The notes below the pieces were generated by a model. It saw only the letters and a program-made list of their open reading frames with translations. It was not told where the DNA came from and made no database searches. This document shows positions 17,946-27,664 of a stretch of 64,000 nucleotides of DNA, in pieces (positions within the stretch are counted from its first letter, which is position 1; the number at the start of each line of letters is the position of its first letter). Location of the stretch: positions 1,488,001 through 1,552,000 of the forward strand of contig NZ_JABRVS010000001.1 in the NCBI RefSeq assembly GCF_013248905.1, written 5' to 3'. The position numbers were made by a program, and so were the translations under genes. The stretch comes from Shewanella sp. VB17 (GTDB lineage: Bacteria; Pseudomonadota; Gammaproteobacteria; Enterobacterales; Shewanellaceae).

Positions 17946-20900
17946 TTATGTTGGTTTGACTAAAATGCTTGAGGGTAAAGATATTTTGAAAAGACAACCC
18001 TTTTCGATATCAGAGGTTAAACTAATTTCTCCTTCAAGCTCAAGAGTGACAAGATTGTAGACGATATTCATGCCTAAGCCACTGCCCCCTTTACCGCGTT
18101 TAGTTGTAAAAAATGGGGCAAATATTTTTTCTTGTATCTCTTCTGACATACCGCAACCATCATCTTTGTAGTAGAGCTCAATGCCTGACTCTGAACATAA
18201 AACCTCTAAATTAAGATTGCCAATACGACCATCTGGGAATGCATGAACGAGGGAGTTGTTTATTAAGTTGCTAATAATTTGGTAAAATGTACCGGGATTA
18301 CTTTTTATCATAATGTGATCTTCACATTGATAGTGATAATGATGAATAGTTCGTGAGAGCATAGGGTTAAGCGATAGAAAAATTTCATCAAGATAGGATT
18401 TTAGATCAAACTCTCTGATATCTTCATGCGATTGATCGACAGATACTTTTTTAAAACTTTGAATTAATTTAGATGCACGTTCTAAGTTCGTTAACATTAG
18501 TTTTGAGCAGTTAGCGACTTCGACTTGATATTCTTCAAACTCTTCATGAGACACATCACCGTTGGAATAGCTTTGATTAAATCTGTCAACACTGGTTTGA
18601 AGGTGAGATGCAGCTGTCACACTGATCCCGATAGGTGTGTTGATCTCGTGTGTGATACTTGACACTAAACCACCTAAAGTTGCCATTTGCTCTTTATCAA
18701 TCAATTCAGTTTGAGTTATTTTTAATTCTGCGAGAGTCTCGGCTAGCTCGCTATTAATCAGTTGTAATTCCTTTGTGCGACTGGAAACTCTGCTTTCTAA
18801 ATCTTGATTTAATGAACGTAATGCTGCTTCTGTCTCTTTTTGTGATTGAATGTTCTTAATTGTCCCTGCTAGTCTAGATGGGCGAGAGAGCTTATCGCGA
18901 GCAACAACCTGTCCTCTATTTAATACCCATAACCAGTTACCATCAGCCAGCTTAGAGCGGTACACTAATTCGAATTTATCTTCCCCCTTATTCATACAAG
19001 TATCAATTTTTTGTACGATAGCAGAGATATCATCGGGGTGAACACACTGCAACATAGTGTCATTTAAATTTGTTTCATTTTCTGGGTATTCTAGGAATAG
19101 ATTGGTACGTGTAATATGTTTTTCTGTAATATTCCAATCCCAAAACTCATCCCCACTTCCCCATAATGACAGCTGTAGCCTCTGTTCACTTTGCGCGATT
19201 TCTTTTAGCAGCTGATTTTGCTGGTTGTATTTTCTTAATTTAGAGTAATAAAATAGCGAAAATAAGGTGATAAAGCTTATAAAATATAGAGTATATGCCC
19301 ACCAAGATAACCAAGGTGGTGCTAATATTTGAATCTCGAGTTGTCGAATTGGGCTATATTTACCATCGATGTCTTTTGCCCTTAATAGAAAGGAGTATCG
19401 ACCTGATGATAGGCCAGTAAATTGAACACTTTGCGATTCATTGGCGATAAACCAGTTATCATGCAAACCTAACATTTTGTACTCATAAATTAATCGGCTT
19501 GCTCTATGGAGTGCTGGATTAAGAAAGGTGAGATTAAAAATGTCTTGGGTATGGTAAAGGGTAATTTTTTCAACTTGTGATATATTTGATTTTTGTGTCT
19601 TAGTGCTGTTTGACTGAGCGTCATTTAAAATCGTCAGTGTATCTAGTAAAGGTTGTTTAAGTGGAGAGGCGGTTGGGAGTTGAGATATGAAAAAATGGTT
19701 AAAACCATTCACGCCGCCAAGATAGATACGATTATCGGTATCAATAAAGCCTGCACCAAAGTTAAATTCATTATCTTGTAGTCCATCAATATAGGTAAAG
19801 TTTCTGATGTTTAAACTATGAGTATTGAGCATGCTAAGGCCTGAAGCTGTACCTATCCATAGGTTTTTCTTATGATCCATGATAGTTAAGTAGGCCACAT
19901 TACCAATTAACCCTTTTTTAGTGTTGAATAATTCAGTTTTAAAAGTTTGAGTATTAAATGAAAAAATTCCATCATTGGTACTGATCCATAAGGTATTTTT
20001 ATCTCCTAAATGGATCGACATCAAATGTTTATTTGGAATAGCTGATTCTGTTTGAGTGTTAAAATGGGTAAACTTCCCTTGTTTGTCTAGTTTACTTAGT
20101 CCGTTGTCGTAAGAGGTAAACCAGTAATTCCCATCCATATCTTGAACTAGGTTGGTTATTTCATTACTGGGCAGTGAGTTCAGATTTTTTTTGTCATGTT
20201 TATATTGAATAAATTCTTTTTCGTCATCTAAATACCTTACAACTCCAGCATCTTTAGTTGTGATCCAGGCACGATCTTCATCATCAAAGAACAAGCTATA
20301 GAGATAGTTACTTGGCAACCCATTTTTGTTTTTGGCTTGATGTCGGTAATGCGTGTAACTTTTTTTATCTGATGAAAAGATAAATAGCCCTTTTCCTCTT
20401 GTACCTACCCAAAGTCTGTTGTGCTTATCTTCTTTTATAAAGCTAATAAAAAGATCATTGATTTGGACTCCAGATACTTCCAATGGTGAAAAACCGATTA
20501 TTTCTCTATTTTTATTTTCATGGGCTCGGAATAGACCCGCGGCTGTGCCTACCCAAAGTTGCTGTTGATGATCTCTGAATATACTTCTTATATTACTATT
20601 TCCAAGCGGATTAACCTTAAAGGTTCCTGTACTGATATGGCCGAAGCTTTCTGCCTCTAAATAGGTTTTGTTCAGTCCACCGCCTCTGGTTCCTATCCAG
20701 AGTTGGTGTTCATTATCTATGGTAAATGAAGTGACATGGGCATTATTGAGACTGTATTTGTCTTGTGCTGAACTATTGAAAAATAACAAGCGACTAGATT
20801 GAGGTGAGTATCTAGCGAGGCCTTTACCATGAACCGCTATCCATAATCGACCAAACCTGTCTTTTTTAAGGTGGGTGATCGTGTCATTATTAAGTTTGGA

Positions 20901-21659
20901 GGTGGCAGAGATAGGGGTAAGTGACTCTGTTTGAATATCGAATAAATATAATCCTTTCTCTTTAGTACCAATCCATAAAGTATTGCTACTCCCTATCTCT
21001 AAGCTGCTGATACTATTTCCTAATGTTGTATTTATCCTTGAGTAATTTTTGACTGTATGTTTTGCATCTATCATGGATAACCCTTTGTCAGAGGCTACCC
21101 AAATTCGGTCAAATTGGTCGCCTAAAAGCAAGGTTAGTTTATTACTGGCAATCACTTGATTTTCTGATGTGGTGAGGAAATGGTGAATGATTTTATTTTC
21201 GCTGGGTGAGTAATGGAGTAGTCCATTATTGTGAGTGGTTAACCATAGGTTACCATCATCATCTTGATATAAATCAATTATCTCAATATTAGAAAGTGGG
21301 CTATTGGATTCGTTGAAGGAAGTAAAACTATCTGATTCAGGTAGGTATAAATTTAAACCATCACTCTTAGTGAGTAGCCACAACTGGTTCTTCTTACCAA
21401 AAAAAAGTTTTTTGATATGTTTTTCTGTGGGCCCTTTATCTTGGTTTACTTGATAGATTTTGAAATTTTTTCCATCGTATCTATTCAGTCCCGCTTGAGT
21501 CGCGATCCAGAGAAAACCCTTATCATCGGTTACTATATCATTAATTGTATTCATAGATAATCCTTGTTCGTCTCTATAAGAGTCGAACAAGGGTTGAGTT
21601 TCCATGGCAAAGAGAGGGTTGCCAATTAACCAGATCGAAAATAAAATTAAAATTCTCAT
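17946..21659 (-). CDS. sensor histidine kinase with periplasmic two-component-regulator propeller
   Basis: 1237 residues. A signal peptide (1-18) is followed by about 14 propeller repeats of the type GFLWIATQAGLNRYDG up to about 650, a Y_Y_Y immunoglobulin-like domain (about 690-780, YEYKMLGLHDNWF), one membrane helix (about 785-810), a PAS/PAC region (about 830-950), a coiled coil, the phospho-acceptor HEINTP (His about 1004), and an HATPase domain with NLINNSLVHAF, DDGCGM and GGSGLGMNIV. It would sense an unidentified, possibly carbohydrate-derived, ligand in the periplasm. Unlike the Bacteroides hybrids it has no receiver or DNA-binding domain, and no response regulator lies next to it. 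Confidence 0.9.
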   Translation of the reverse strand: MRILILFSIWLIGNPLFAMETQPLFDSYRDEQGLSMNTINDIVTDDKGFLWIATQAGLNRYDGKNFKIYQVNQDKGPTEKHIKKLFFGKKNQLWLLTKSDGLNLYLPESDSFTSFNESNSPLSNIEIIDLYQDDDGNLWLTTHNNGLLHYSPSENKIIHHFLTTSENQVIASNKLTLLLGDQFDRIWVASDKGLSMIDAKHTVKNYSRINTTLGNSISSLEIGSSNTLWIGTKEKGLYLFDIQTESLTPISATSKLNNDTITHLKKDRFGRLWIAVHGKGLARYSPQSSRLLFFNSSAQDKYSLNNAHVTSFTIDNEHQLWIGTRGGGLNKTYLEAESFGHISTGTFKVNPLGNSNIRSIFRDHQQQLWVGTAAGLFRAHENKNREIIGFSPLEVSGVQINDLFISFIKEDKHNRLWVGTRGKGLFIFSSDKKSYTHYRHQAKNKNGLPSNYLYSLFFDDEDRAWITTKDAGVVRYLDDEKEFIQYKHDKKNLNSLPSNEITNLVQDMDGNYWFTSYDNGLSKLDKQGKFTHFNTQTESAIPNKHLMSIHLGDKNTLWISTNDGIFSFNTQTFKTELFNTKKGLIGNVAYLTIMDHKKNLWIGTASGLSMLNTHSLNIRNFTYIDGLQDNEFNFGAGFIDTDNRIYLGGVNGFNHFFISQLPTASPLKQPLLDTLTILNDAQSNSTKTQKSNISQVEKITLYHTQDIFNLTFLNPALHRASRLIYEYKMLGLHDNWFIANESQSVQFTGLSSGRYSFLLRAKDIDGKYSPIRQLEIQILAPPWLSWWAYTLYFISFITLFSLFYYSKLRKYNQQNQLLKEIAQSEQRLQLSLWGSGDEFWDWNITEKHITRTNLFLEYPENETNLNDTMLQCVHPDDISAIVQKIDTCMNKGEDKFELVYRSKLADGNWLWVLNRGQVVARDKLSRPSRLAGTIKNIQSQKETEAALRSLNQDLESRVSSRTKELQLINSELAETLAELKITQTELIDKEQMATLGGLVSSITHEINTPIGISVTAASHLQTSVDRFNQSYSNGDVSHEEFEEYQVEVANCSKLMLTNLERASKLIQSFKKVSVDQSHEDIREFDLKSYLDEIFLSLNPMLSRTIHHYHYQCEDHIMIKSNPGTFYQIISNLINNSLVHAFPDGRIGNLNLEVLCSESGIELYYKDDGCGMSEEIQEKIFAPFFTTKRGKGGSGLGMNIVYNLVTLELEGEISLTSDIEKGCLFKISLPSSILVKPT

Positions 21660-21755
21660 TCGATAGAGTTATTTCACCTTGTGTTGATGGGTGATAAGTC
21701 TATAAGTCTAGAAGTGAATAGCAAAATAGCGAGCAGGTTGAGGAAATATTTGCGT

Positions 21756-21786
21756 AAATAAAGAGTGGTAAAACCACTCTTTATTT
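21756..21786 (-). terminator. terminator between yjiH-type gene and sensor kinase gene
   Basis: A perfect 14-bp stem (arms 21756-21769 and 21773-21786) with a 3-nt loop; read leftward it ends in CTTTATTT. It lies 7 bp past the stop of the YjiH-family gene. Confidence 0.75.
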
Positions 21787-21793
21787 ACTTATG

Positions 21794-23149
21794 TTAGAAA
21801 ATGAGGTGGGCTATGCCAGCGATGATAGGTAGGGTCACTAAAGTTCTAAGTATAAAGACGACAAATAATTCGAGTATATTAACAGGAATTTTACTGCCGA
21901 TAAGTAGCGCTCCGACTTCGCTCATGTAGATAAGCTGGGTGACAGACATGGCTGCGATAATGAATCGCGTCATATCTGACTGTATCGAACTGGCTAGAAT
22001 TGAAGGTAAGAACATGTCGGCGAAACCAACGACTATAGTTTTTGAAGCTGCTGTAGCCTCTGGAACTTGAAGTAGTTCTAACAGAGGTATAAATGGCATT
22101 CCTAAGTAATCGAAAATAGGGGTATGTTCTGCAACGATAAGGGCCAGTGTACCTATTGCCATGACGACAGGTATTACGCCAAATACCATATCAATAACAT
22201 TTTTCATACCGTCATTTAATGTGTGTTTTAACCCTCCCGCTTTTGATGCTCTTTCTAATGCTTGTTCTAACCCCCAAGAGAAAACGCTTTTACCAGCTGG
22301 TATCATTTCATCATCAGCATGTCTCGGTGTCTCGTCAATATAAATGTCTTTCTTCCATGATAAAGGAGGAAGTTTAGGTACAATAATAGCAGCCATTATT
22401 CCTGCAAAACAAACGGTAAGGTAGAAGGGAACAAACATATGTTCTAATTTAACTTGAGAAATAACGACTAATGAGAATGTTATCGACACAGCTGAAAAAG
22501 TTGTGCCAATGACAGCGGCCTCTCTCTGAGTATAGAAACGAGATTCGTATTGTTTACTTGTCATTAATATGCCAACACTGCCATCGCCTAACCATGAGGC
22601 CATACAATCTATAGCACTACGACCTGGAAGGTTGAAAACTGGACGCATTAGTTTTGTCAGTAAAGTACCAAATAACTCTAATAAACCAAAGTTAAGTAGT
22701 AATGGAAGTAACATACCGGCGAAAATAAAGACACAGAATAATACTGGGAGTAAATCATTTAGCACTAAAGCACCAGTATTGCTAGAACGAATAGCCTCTG
22801 GACCAATTTGTGCGAATGTCAGTAGAATAAAGGCTGCACCTATTACACGAATAATAACCCACATTGCTGATACGTTAAGCAGTGAATTAAGAAAATGTTG
22901 TTGTGTGATAAAAGCTGGTTTTAGTCGCTTTGTGATTACAGATGCAATAGCGGTAAGGCAGACAATCGCCGTTACTATCGCGGTTAAAAAGTCACCAAGG
23001 AATGCTTGTAATCCTTTTGATATGATAGCAATTGGGATTGTGATAGCATTTTGATAGCTGATAGGGGTCATAAATAGGAGTAAGCCTATTAACGACGGAA
23101 TAATAAATGTCAGTATGGTTTTTATATTATAATTTTGTTTTTTAGCCAC
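21794..23149 (-). CDS. YjiH family membrane protein
   Basis: 451 residues, about 11 membrane helices, with two gate-type segments: LPGRSAIDCMASWLGDGSVGILMTSKQYESRFYTQREA in the middle (residues about 185-225) and a C-terminal gate near 345-440. The YjiH family belongs to the nucleoside-recognition superfamily; its substrate is not established. It is the second gate-domain protein in the window after the one at 1973 and shares no close similarity with it beyond the fold. It has a terminator immediately downstream. Confidence 0.82.
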   Translation of the reverse strand: MAKKQNYNIKTILTFIIPSLIGLLLFMTPISYQNAITIPIAIISKGLQAFLGDFLTAIVTAIVCLTAIASVITKRLKPAFITQQHFLNSLLNVSAMWVIIRVIGAAFILLTFAQIGPEAIRSSNTGALVLNDLLPVLFCVFIFAGMLLPLLLNFGLLELFGTLLTKLMRPVFNLPGRSAIDCMASWLGDGSVGILMTSKQYESRFYTQREAAVIGTTFSAVSITFSLVVISQVKLEHMFVPFYLTVCFAGIMAAIIVPKLPPLSWKKDIYIDETPRHADDEMIPAGKSVFSWGLEQALERASKAGGLKHTLNDGMKNVIDMVFGVIPVVMAIGTLALIVAEHTPIFDYLGMPFIPLLELLQVPEATAASKTIVVGFADMFLPSILASSIQSDMTRFIIAAMSVTQLIYMSEVGALLIGSKIPVNILELFVVFILRTLVTLPIIAGIAHLIF

Positions 23150-23760
23150 GTTTTAATACTCTAAATTATCGGTTCAGCACAATTGCAATAAGTTTTTCTC
23201 ATTATATTTTTTAAAAATTTTTTTTGAATATAGATTCAATTCAACGAGGCAAGATTACCCCCTAAACTCGAGTATGTAAAACCTTATCTATTTTCTCTAG
23301 CAATTCTTACAACCGTGAATATTTTATTGATAATTTTAACTGTAAATATCACGGATTTTTTTTGCTTTATTTGTATTGTTTTTTTGATTTAACATACTGA
23401 ATTTTATAGATTGTGGATGGATCCCTTTTTAGTTAGTGCAGGTTAAACCAATAGAGCATACGGTGCTATTATTTAGCCAATTATATCGAAGCAGAAGGTT
23501 TAGAGGATTAAAGCGTTGCTACTATTGATAGCCTGTTATTCTTAGGTCTATTGTCTGTTTTAGTTAGTTGTTAATGTCGTACTGACATCTTTTTTGTTGT
23601 GGTTATGTGGCATTTAAACTTTAAGTTCAGTGTTTTAGCTTGCTTTAAGGTGTCAATATCTTTCTATAAAAAGCTAACATATTCCTCCTTCCATGGAGGT
23701 TAAGTCGTTTAAAGTGTTGAAAATGGGCTATTAGAGCCGATATGACGAATAATTTTATCT
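23150..23760. other. 611-bp AT-rich intergenic region
   Basis: This lies upstream of the YjiH gene and downstream of the AcfC-like gene, both leftward. Long A/T runs occur at 23205-23225. CCTCC/GGAGG (about 23686-23701) is a short hairpin. I see no gene or clear operator. Confidence 0.45.
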
Positions 23761-24612
23761 CTATTTAGTAAAACCGTGAGATTGGAAAATAATATTGGCT
23801 TTATCGCTGCTCAAGTAACGATAAAACTTTTTCGCAGCATTTTCTGCATCATTACGGATCACAAGGTTAAGATCTCTATAAATTCGACGTTCAGCTTCAA
23901 TCTCAACAAGATCTGCTTCATTTGAGTTATTTATTTGCCATTCAGGCCAAGAAATCCAGGCATCGGCGTGACCTTGGCTTGTTGCTTTTCCATTAGCATC
24001 TATTCCTTTGAATGCTTTAAATGCAGCTCCACTACCTGGCGCCTGTGAAATGATTTTGTTGCGGAAAAGTTTGATGTCTTCTAATTTACCTAAACGTCCT
24101 GCTATGTCTTCCCAAATTGCAGTACCAGAAGTGAGGCTTTGTCGTGTTTGATTATTAACCACAATTTTTTTAACTTGATCGTTGTGAATAAGATCATCGA
24201 TTCCAGTGATTTTTAATGGGTTTCCCTTCTGTACTAGGATGACCGCTGGTCGCAGGTAAATCGGTTCGACTTTACTCGAATCAAATCCAAGTGGTTCAAA
24301 GGTACTGATAAGGTCAAGAATAACATGCTCAGCAGTACCCCAGATAATATCAGCTTTTTTTTCTTCACAGCCGATTTCTTTACCTTGAGCACAAGCTTCC
24401 CAGCGAGTAACAGGACCAGGGATCACTTCTATTTTAATATTTTCATTGCCTGCTTCCTGAGTAAAAGCGTTAGCGACATCTTTTATTGCATGGTGTGGAC
24501 CACCAGCTCCATAGAGGTAGACCGTGTTTTTTGTTTCAGCCATAGCGACAGATACATTGCCGAGACTTGCTAGTATGATAGAGACGGTGTAAATTTTTTT
24601 TATATAATTCAT
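23761..24612 (-). CDS. AcfC-like periplasmic substrate-binding protein
   Basis: 283 residues with a signal peptide cleaved near VAMA-ETKN (residue 25). The mature protein opens NTVYLYGAGGPHHAIKDVA and has ADIIWGTAEH and PGSGAAFKAFKGID blocks, the pattern of the ModA/SBP-type family containing Vibrio cholerae accessory colonization factor AcfC. The oxyanion or organic ligand is unknown. No ABC permease or ATPase lies nearby, so it may act in sensing or with a distant transporter. Confidence 0.75.
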   Translation of the reverse strand: MNYIKKIYTVSIILASLGNVSVAMAETKNTVYLYGAGGPHHAIKDVANAFTQEAGNENIKIEVIPGPVTRWEACAQGKEIGCEEKKADIIWGTAEHVILDLISTFEPLGFDSSKVEPIYLRPAVILVQKGNPLKITGIDDLIHNDQVKKIVVNNQTRQSLTSGTAIWEDIAGRLGKLEDIKLFRNKIISQAPGSGAAFKAFKGIDANGKATSQGHADAWISWPEWQINNSNEADLVEIEAERRIYRDLNLVIRNDAENAAKKFYRYLSSDKANIIFQSHGFTK

Positions 24613-24897
24613 AAAATAATCCTATTTTGTGTAAAATATTACATTTCTTTTAAATCAATACTTTAAGTAGTAAAGCTCATTTTTTAATGTTGAGCCATGA
24701 TTCCGGAACCATTATTTAACTTCGCGCTAAAAGACCCGTTGATTTGCCGATTTATTTCAAAGTAGTCGATTTTTTGTTGTATTTAACATTTACAACAAGA
24801 TTCTATAATGATAAATAATAATTTTTTGGATTTTATTAAAGGTAGTATTTTTTAGCTTGAGTCAGATTGGCTGCATAATTGAACGTTTTTCGTTATA

Positions 24898-25969
24898 GTC
24901 GAGTAGGACGTTGTTGCTCAAATCTCGACTCTAAACGCAGCACCCCAAGGTGTTTCACCCAATTAGGCAGCGTGTTTCCTAACTGGCATTCCTAACCCTA
25001 TGACTTTATTCATTGCTTTAACACCCGCTAACGCTTCACCTACCTGAGCGTTATAATCCCGAAGACTCAGTTTTGGACTAATTAACTGTTTATATCGATA
25101 CATCGCTGTTTCTGATAGTGATCTCTGATGATAATCATTATCCTGTTTCCATTGCGCTAATTGGTTAGCCTTGAGTGCTTTTACTGCTTCATTTCTGGGG
25201 TGGTCATCCTCCCAATATCCAGCATGACTTCTCGGAGGGATAGTTGGCTTGCATCCTTTGCGCTGAAGTAGTTTATGACATGCCTTAGTGTCATAGGCAC
25301 CATCAGCTGAGACTTGAGTTATATTTCTTCTTAATGGGTTAAGTAATGTGGGAAATACTTCATTATCGGCAACGTTAACTAAGCTTATTTCAGCTGACAC
25401 AATTTCATGGGTATTACTATCCACTGCAAGGTGTAGCTTTCGCCAAGTACGGCGTTTTTCTTTACCATGCTTACGCGTTTTCCATTCTCCTTCTCCATAA
25501 ACTTTCAGACCTGTTGAATCAATCACAACATGTGCCGCAGAGCCACGACTCGGTGCTCGATAGTTGATCTCAACAGTCTTAGCTCTTTTGCTTATACAGC
25601 TATAACTTGGTGAGGTCAGTGGCACATCCATAAGTTGAAATACAGAGTTGGTGAATCCTTCAAGTGCTCGTAATGACAAGTTAAAAACGCCTTTCACAAC
25701 GAGTGCTGTTTCAATAGCAACATCAGAGTAAGTGAACCCTCGACCACGACGCCCGTGGTGTTCACAACAATACCAAGACTTAATTGCTTGCTCATCAATC
25801 CAGAAAGTGAGTGAGCCTCGATTAATCAACGCCTTATTGTACTGAGACCAATTGGTTATTTTATGTTTAGATTTTCCCACTTTTCAGCTTCCGTATAGCT
25901 ATCTTTAGGGATCAGATCACGCTAACGGCAAAAGGTTCCCTCGATTTAGGAAACAAGGCTGTCGAGTAG
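24898..25969. mobile_element. IS5-family insertion sequence (IS903-like) with 9-bp target duplication
   Basis: The element spans 24907-25960 (1054 bp). The direct repeats GTCGAGTAG at 24898-24906 and 25961-25969 are the target duplication. The termini 24907-24924 (GACGTTGTTGCTCAAATC) and the complement of 25943-25960 (AGCCTTGTTTCCTAAATC) match at 13-14 of 18 positions. With an intact transposase and perfect target repeats, the insertion is recent and the copy may be active. It landed in the intergenic region upstream of the AcfC-like gene. Confidence 0.9.
24963..25880 (-). CDS. IS5-family transposase
   Basis: 305 residues, full length for the IS903-type branch. The DDE catalytic residues appear in HVVIDSTGLKV, VSADGAYDT and the Y-x2-R-x3-E-x6-K signature YHQRSLSETAMYRYK near residue 255. 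The N-terminal 90 residues form the DNA-binding domain (TYSDVAIETALVVKGVF). It mobilises the element in which it lies. Confidence 0.93.
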   Translation of the reverse strand: MGKSKHKITNWSQYNKALINRGSLTFWIDEQAIKSWYCCEHHGRRGRGFTYSDVAIETALVVKGVFNLSLRALEGFTNSVFQLMDVPLTSPSYSCISKRAKTVEINYRAPSRGSAAHVVIDSTGLKVYGEGEWKTRKHGKEKRRTWRKLHLAVDSNTHEIVSAEISLVNVADNEVFPTLLNPLRRNITQVSADGAYDTKACHKLLQRKGCKPTIPPRSHAGYWEDDHPRNEAVKALKANQLAQWKQDNDYHQRSLSETAMYRYKQLISPKLSLRDYNAQVGEALAGVKAMNKVIGLGMPVRKHAA

Positions 25970-26121
25970 CATTAAAAAATTTAATCTCCCACTTCTTTCG
26001 TTTACAAAATAAACATTGATTGACGATTGATCAGGTGATGTTTAATTCGATTATAATCCTCATGTTTCCCTCTAGTGTCTGAGTATTATTAATAGTGTGA
26101 TATTAATAAAGTAAAAAATAC

Positions 26122-26162
26122 CTCTGCAATCAGTAATATGGTGATACTGATAGTATGCAGAG
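26122..26162 (-). terminator. terminator of the DUF4360 gene
   Basis: CTCTGCA/TGCAGAG with an inner ATCAGTA/TACTGAT stem and a small bulge; read leftward it is followed by GTATTTTTT. It lies 34 bp beyond the stop codon at 26196. Confidence 0.72.
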
Positions 26163-26195
26163 ATATTTAATATTAAGTGCTATACAGCGTTAGTA

Positions 26196-26876
26196 TTAAC
26201 ACTTCTTAAACATGAGGCCGTAACGATGAGATAGTTTTCCATCGATGGTATCTGTGGTGATTAAGCCACTTTTACTATTATCTCGTGTGTTATTGACTTT
26301 TATTTCCGTTTTGATCACAACAGGTGCAGTTGCATTGCACGATGACCATACTAGACTGTTAATTCCTAAACGGTCACTAATTACGTAATCCTTCGATATT
26401 GGCCCAATAAATTTAGAACTTAATCGTGCTTCTTGGCGTTCACCAGCAAAGAAGTAAGTTGATGTTTGCATTGCTTCAACTTTTTTGTCTAAATCTGCAT
26501 AACCACGATAGTTTACATCAGCAATGGTAAATGCATATCCATTAGGGATGTCGAGTACTGCAGTCAGTTGGCAAGTTTTTCTATTTTCGCGTCTAGGTAT
26601 ACCAGGACCTACTTCAGCAATATATTCGTCGAAGCCCAATACAAATGATTTTCCATCAGGTGCGACGGTAGAAGAAACTGTGCCAAAAGGACAACCAGAT
26701 CCTGAACTTTCCATACTGATAATTGAAACTTCAGTAGAATCAAAGTGAACGATTTCATTTGTTGATTTTGCAGGAGCTGGCAGAGAATTGTCTTCTGCTA
26801 TTGTTGCAGTTGATACAAGTGTCGTTGTTATTAAACAGATGGCTGATGCTAATAAATTCTTTTTAATCATTCTCAT
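26196..26876 (-). CDS. DUF4360-type secreted protein
   Basis: About 226 residues from the ATG at 26876, chosen because GGAAA lies 6 bases upstream. The signal peptide ends near TIAEDN. The mature part has the pattern GSGCPFGTVSSTVAPDGKSF, RRENRKTCQLTAVLDIPNGYAF and DVNYRGYADLDKKV, with paired cysteines, as in DUF4360 proteins of fungi and bacteria. The function is unknown; it is probably extracellular or periplasmic. Confidence 0.7.
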   Translation of the reverse strand: MRMIKKNLLASAICLITTTLVSTATIAEDNSLPAPAKSTNEIVHFDSTEVSIISMESSGSGCPFGTVSSTVAPDGKSFVLGFDEYIAEVGPGIPRRENRKTCQLTAVLDIPNGYAFTIADVNYRGYADLDKKVEAMQTSTYFFAGERQEARLSSKFIGPISKDYVISDRLGINSLVWSSCNATAPVVIKTEIKVNNTRDNSKSGLITTDTIDGKLSHRYGLMFKKC

Positions 26877-26900
26877 TGATATTTCCATTTTAAATTTCAT

Positions 26901-27664
26901 AAATTAATATTTTTACTAAAAAACCTCAGGTATGCAGTGAAATATTCAATTTAACCTTTTGGTAACATCATGTTATCACACTGTTCTGTTATCGTCTGCT
27001 ATGTATTTATCACTATCTCTATTTTTAAATTTATTAAAGTTGTTCGTCACTTCAATGTTTTTATTATTAAATAATACTTTAGGGTGGTTTCTTTATATTC
27101 AATATGGTTTTCTAAGTTAGATATACAAAATATAATCCTTAAAGCTTACGTATTTATACTTACTTTTTTGTTTAACTAAATAATGTGATTAAACTAATTA
27201 TCTTGTATTATTTTTGTGATGGGTAATGTCTAGGTTTTATGTCACGATAGACACTGAGCTTAAAGTTTTTAGAGATTAGATTTAACTGCTTGATTGTCTA
27301 AATCATACCGTATTTGATAACCTGTATATTGGAGCTGTTCAAAAAAAGAACTGAACATCTAATGGTTTCAGCGTAGGTACTTAGTCAAATAATGGTGCGA
27401 TAGGGAGCTTTCATCGAATGTTTAGTCCTATATGCATCATGTAAGCTAGGTTGTTTGCACCATTATTATGACAGATAAGGCTGTAACGTGGCTAAAAAAT
27501 AAATTTATAGATTAATTTTCAATGTTAAAACTCCAAAATATATTATTCAACTAAACTAGTTAAGTAGCTAACTTTTATCTGGTGTTCAAGGTGTTACTGC
27601 AACGGGAGCAATAGGTCGTTATTGTCCATTACAGTGCACCATTTAGATTAATTTGAGATCAACT
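26901..27664. other. 764-bp divergent intergenic region with a long inverted repeat
   Basis: AT-rich. The one structured element is an 11-bp perfect inverted repeat, AATAATGGTGC (27388-27398) and GCACCATTATT (27457-27467), with a 58-nt interior that can form a further AGCTT/AAGCT stem. It may be a small structured repeat or RNA. No gene is supported. Confidence 0.4.

Noticed and set aside
23761..24612. AcfC-like gene and TCP-like operon as parts of one Vibrio-type pathogenicity island
   Set aside because: They are about 29 kb apart with ordinary chromosomal operons between, and AcfC-like binding proteins are widespread outside such islands.
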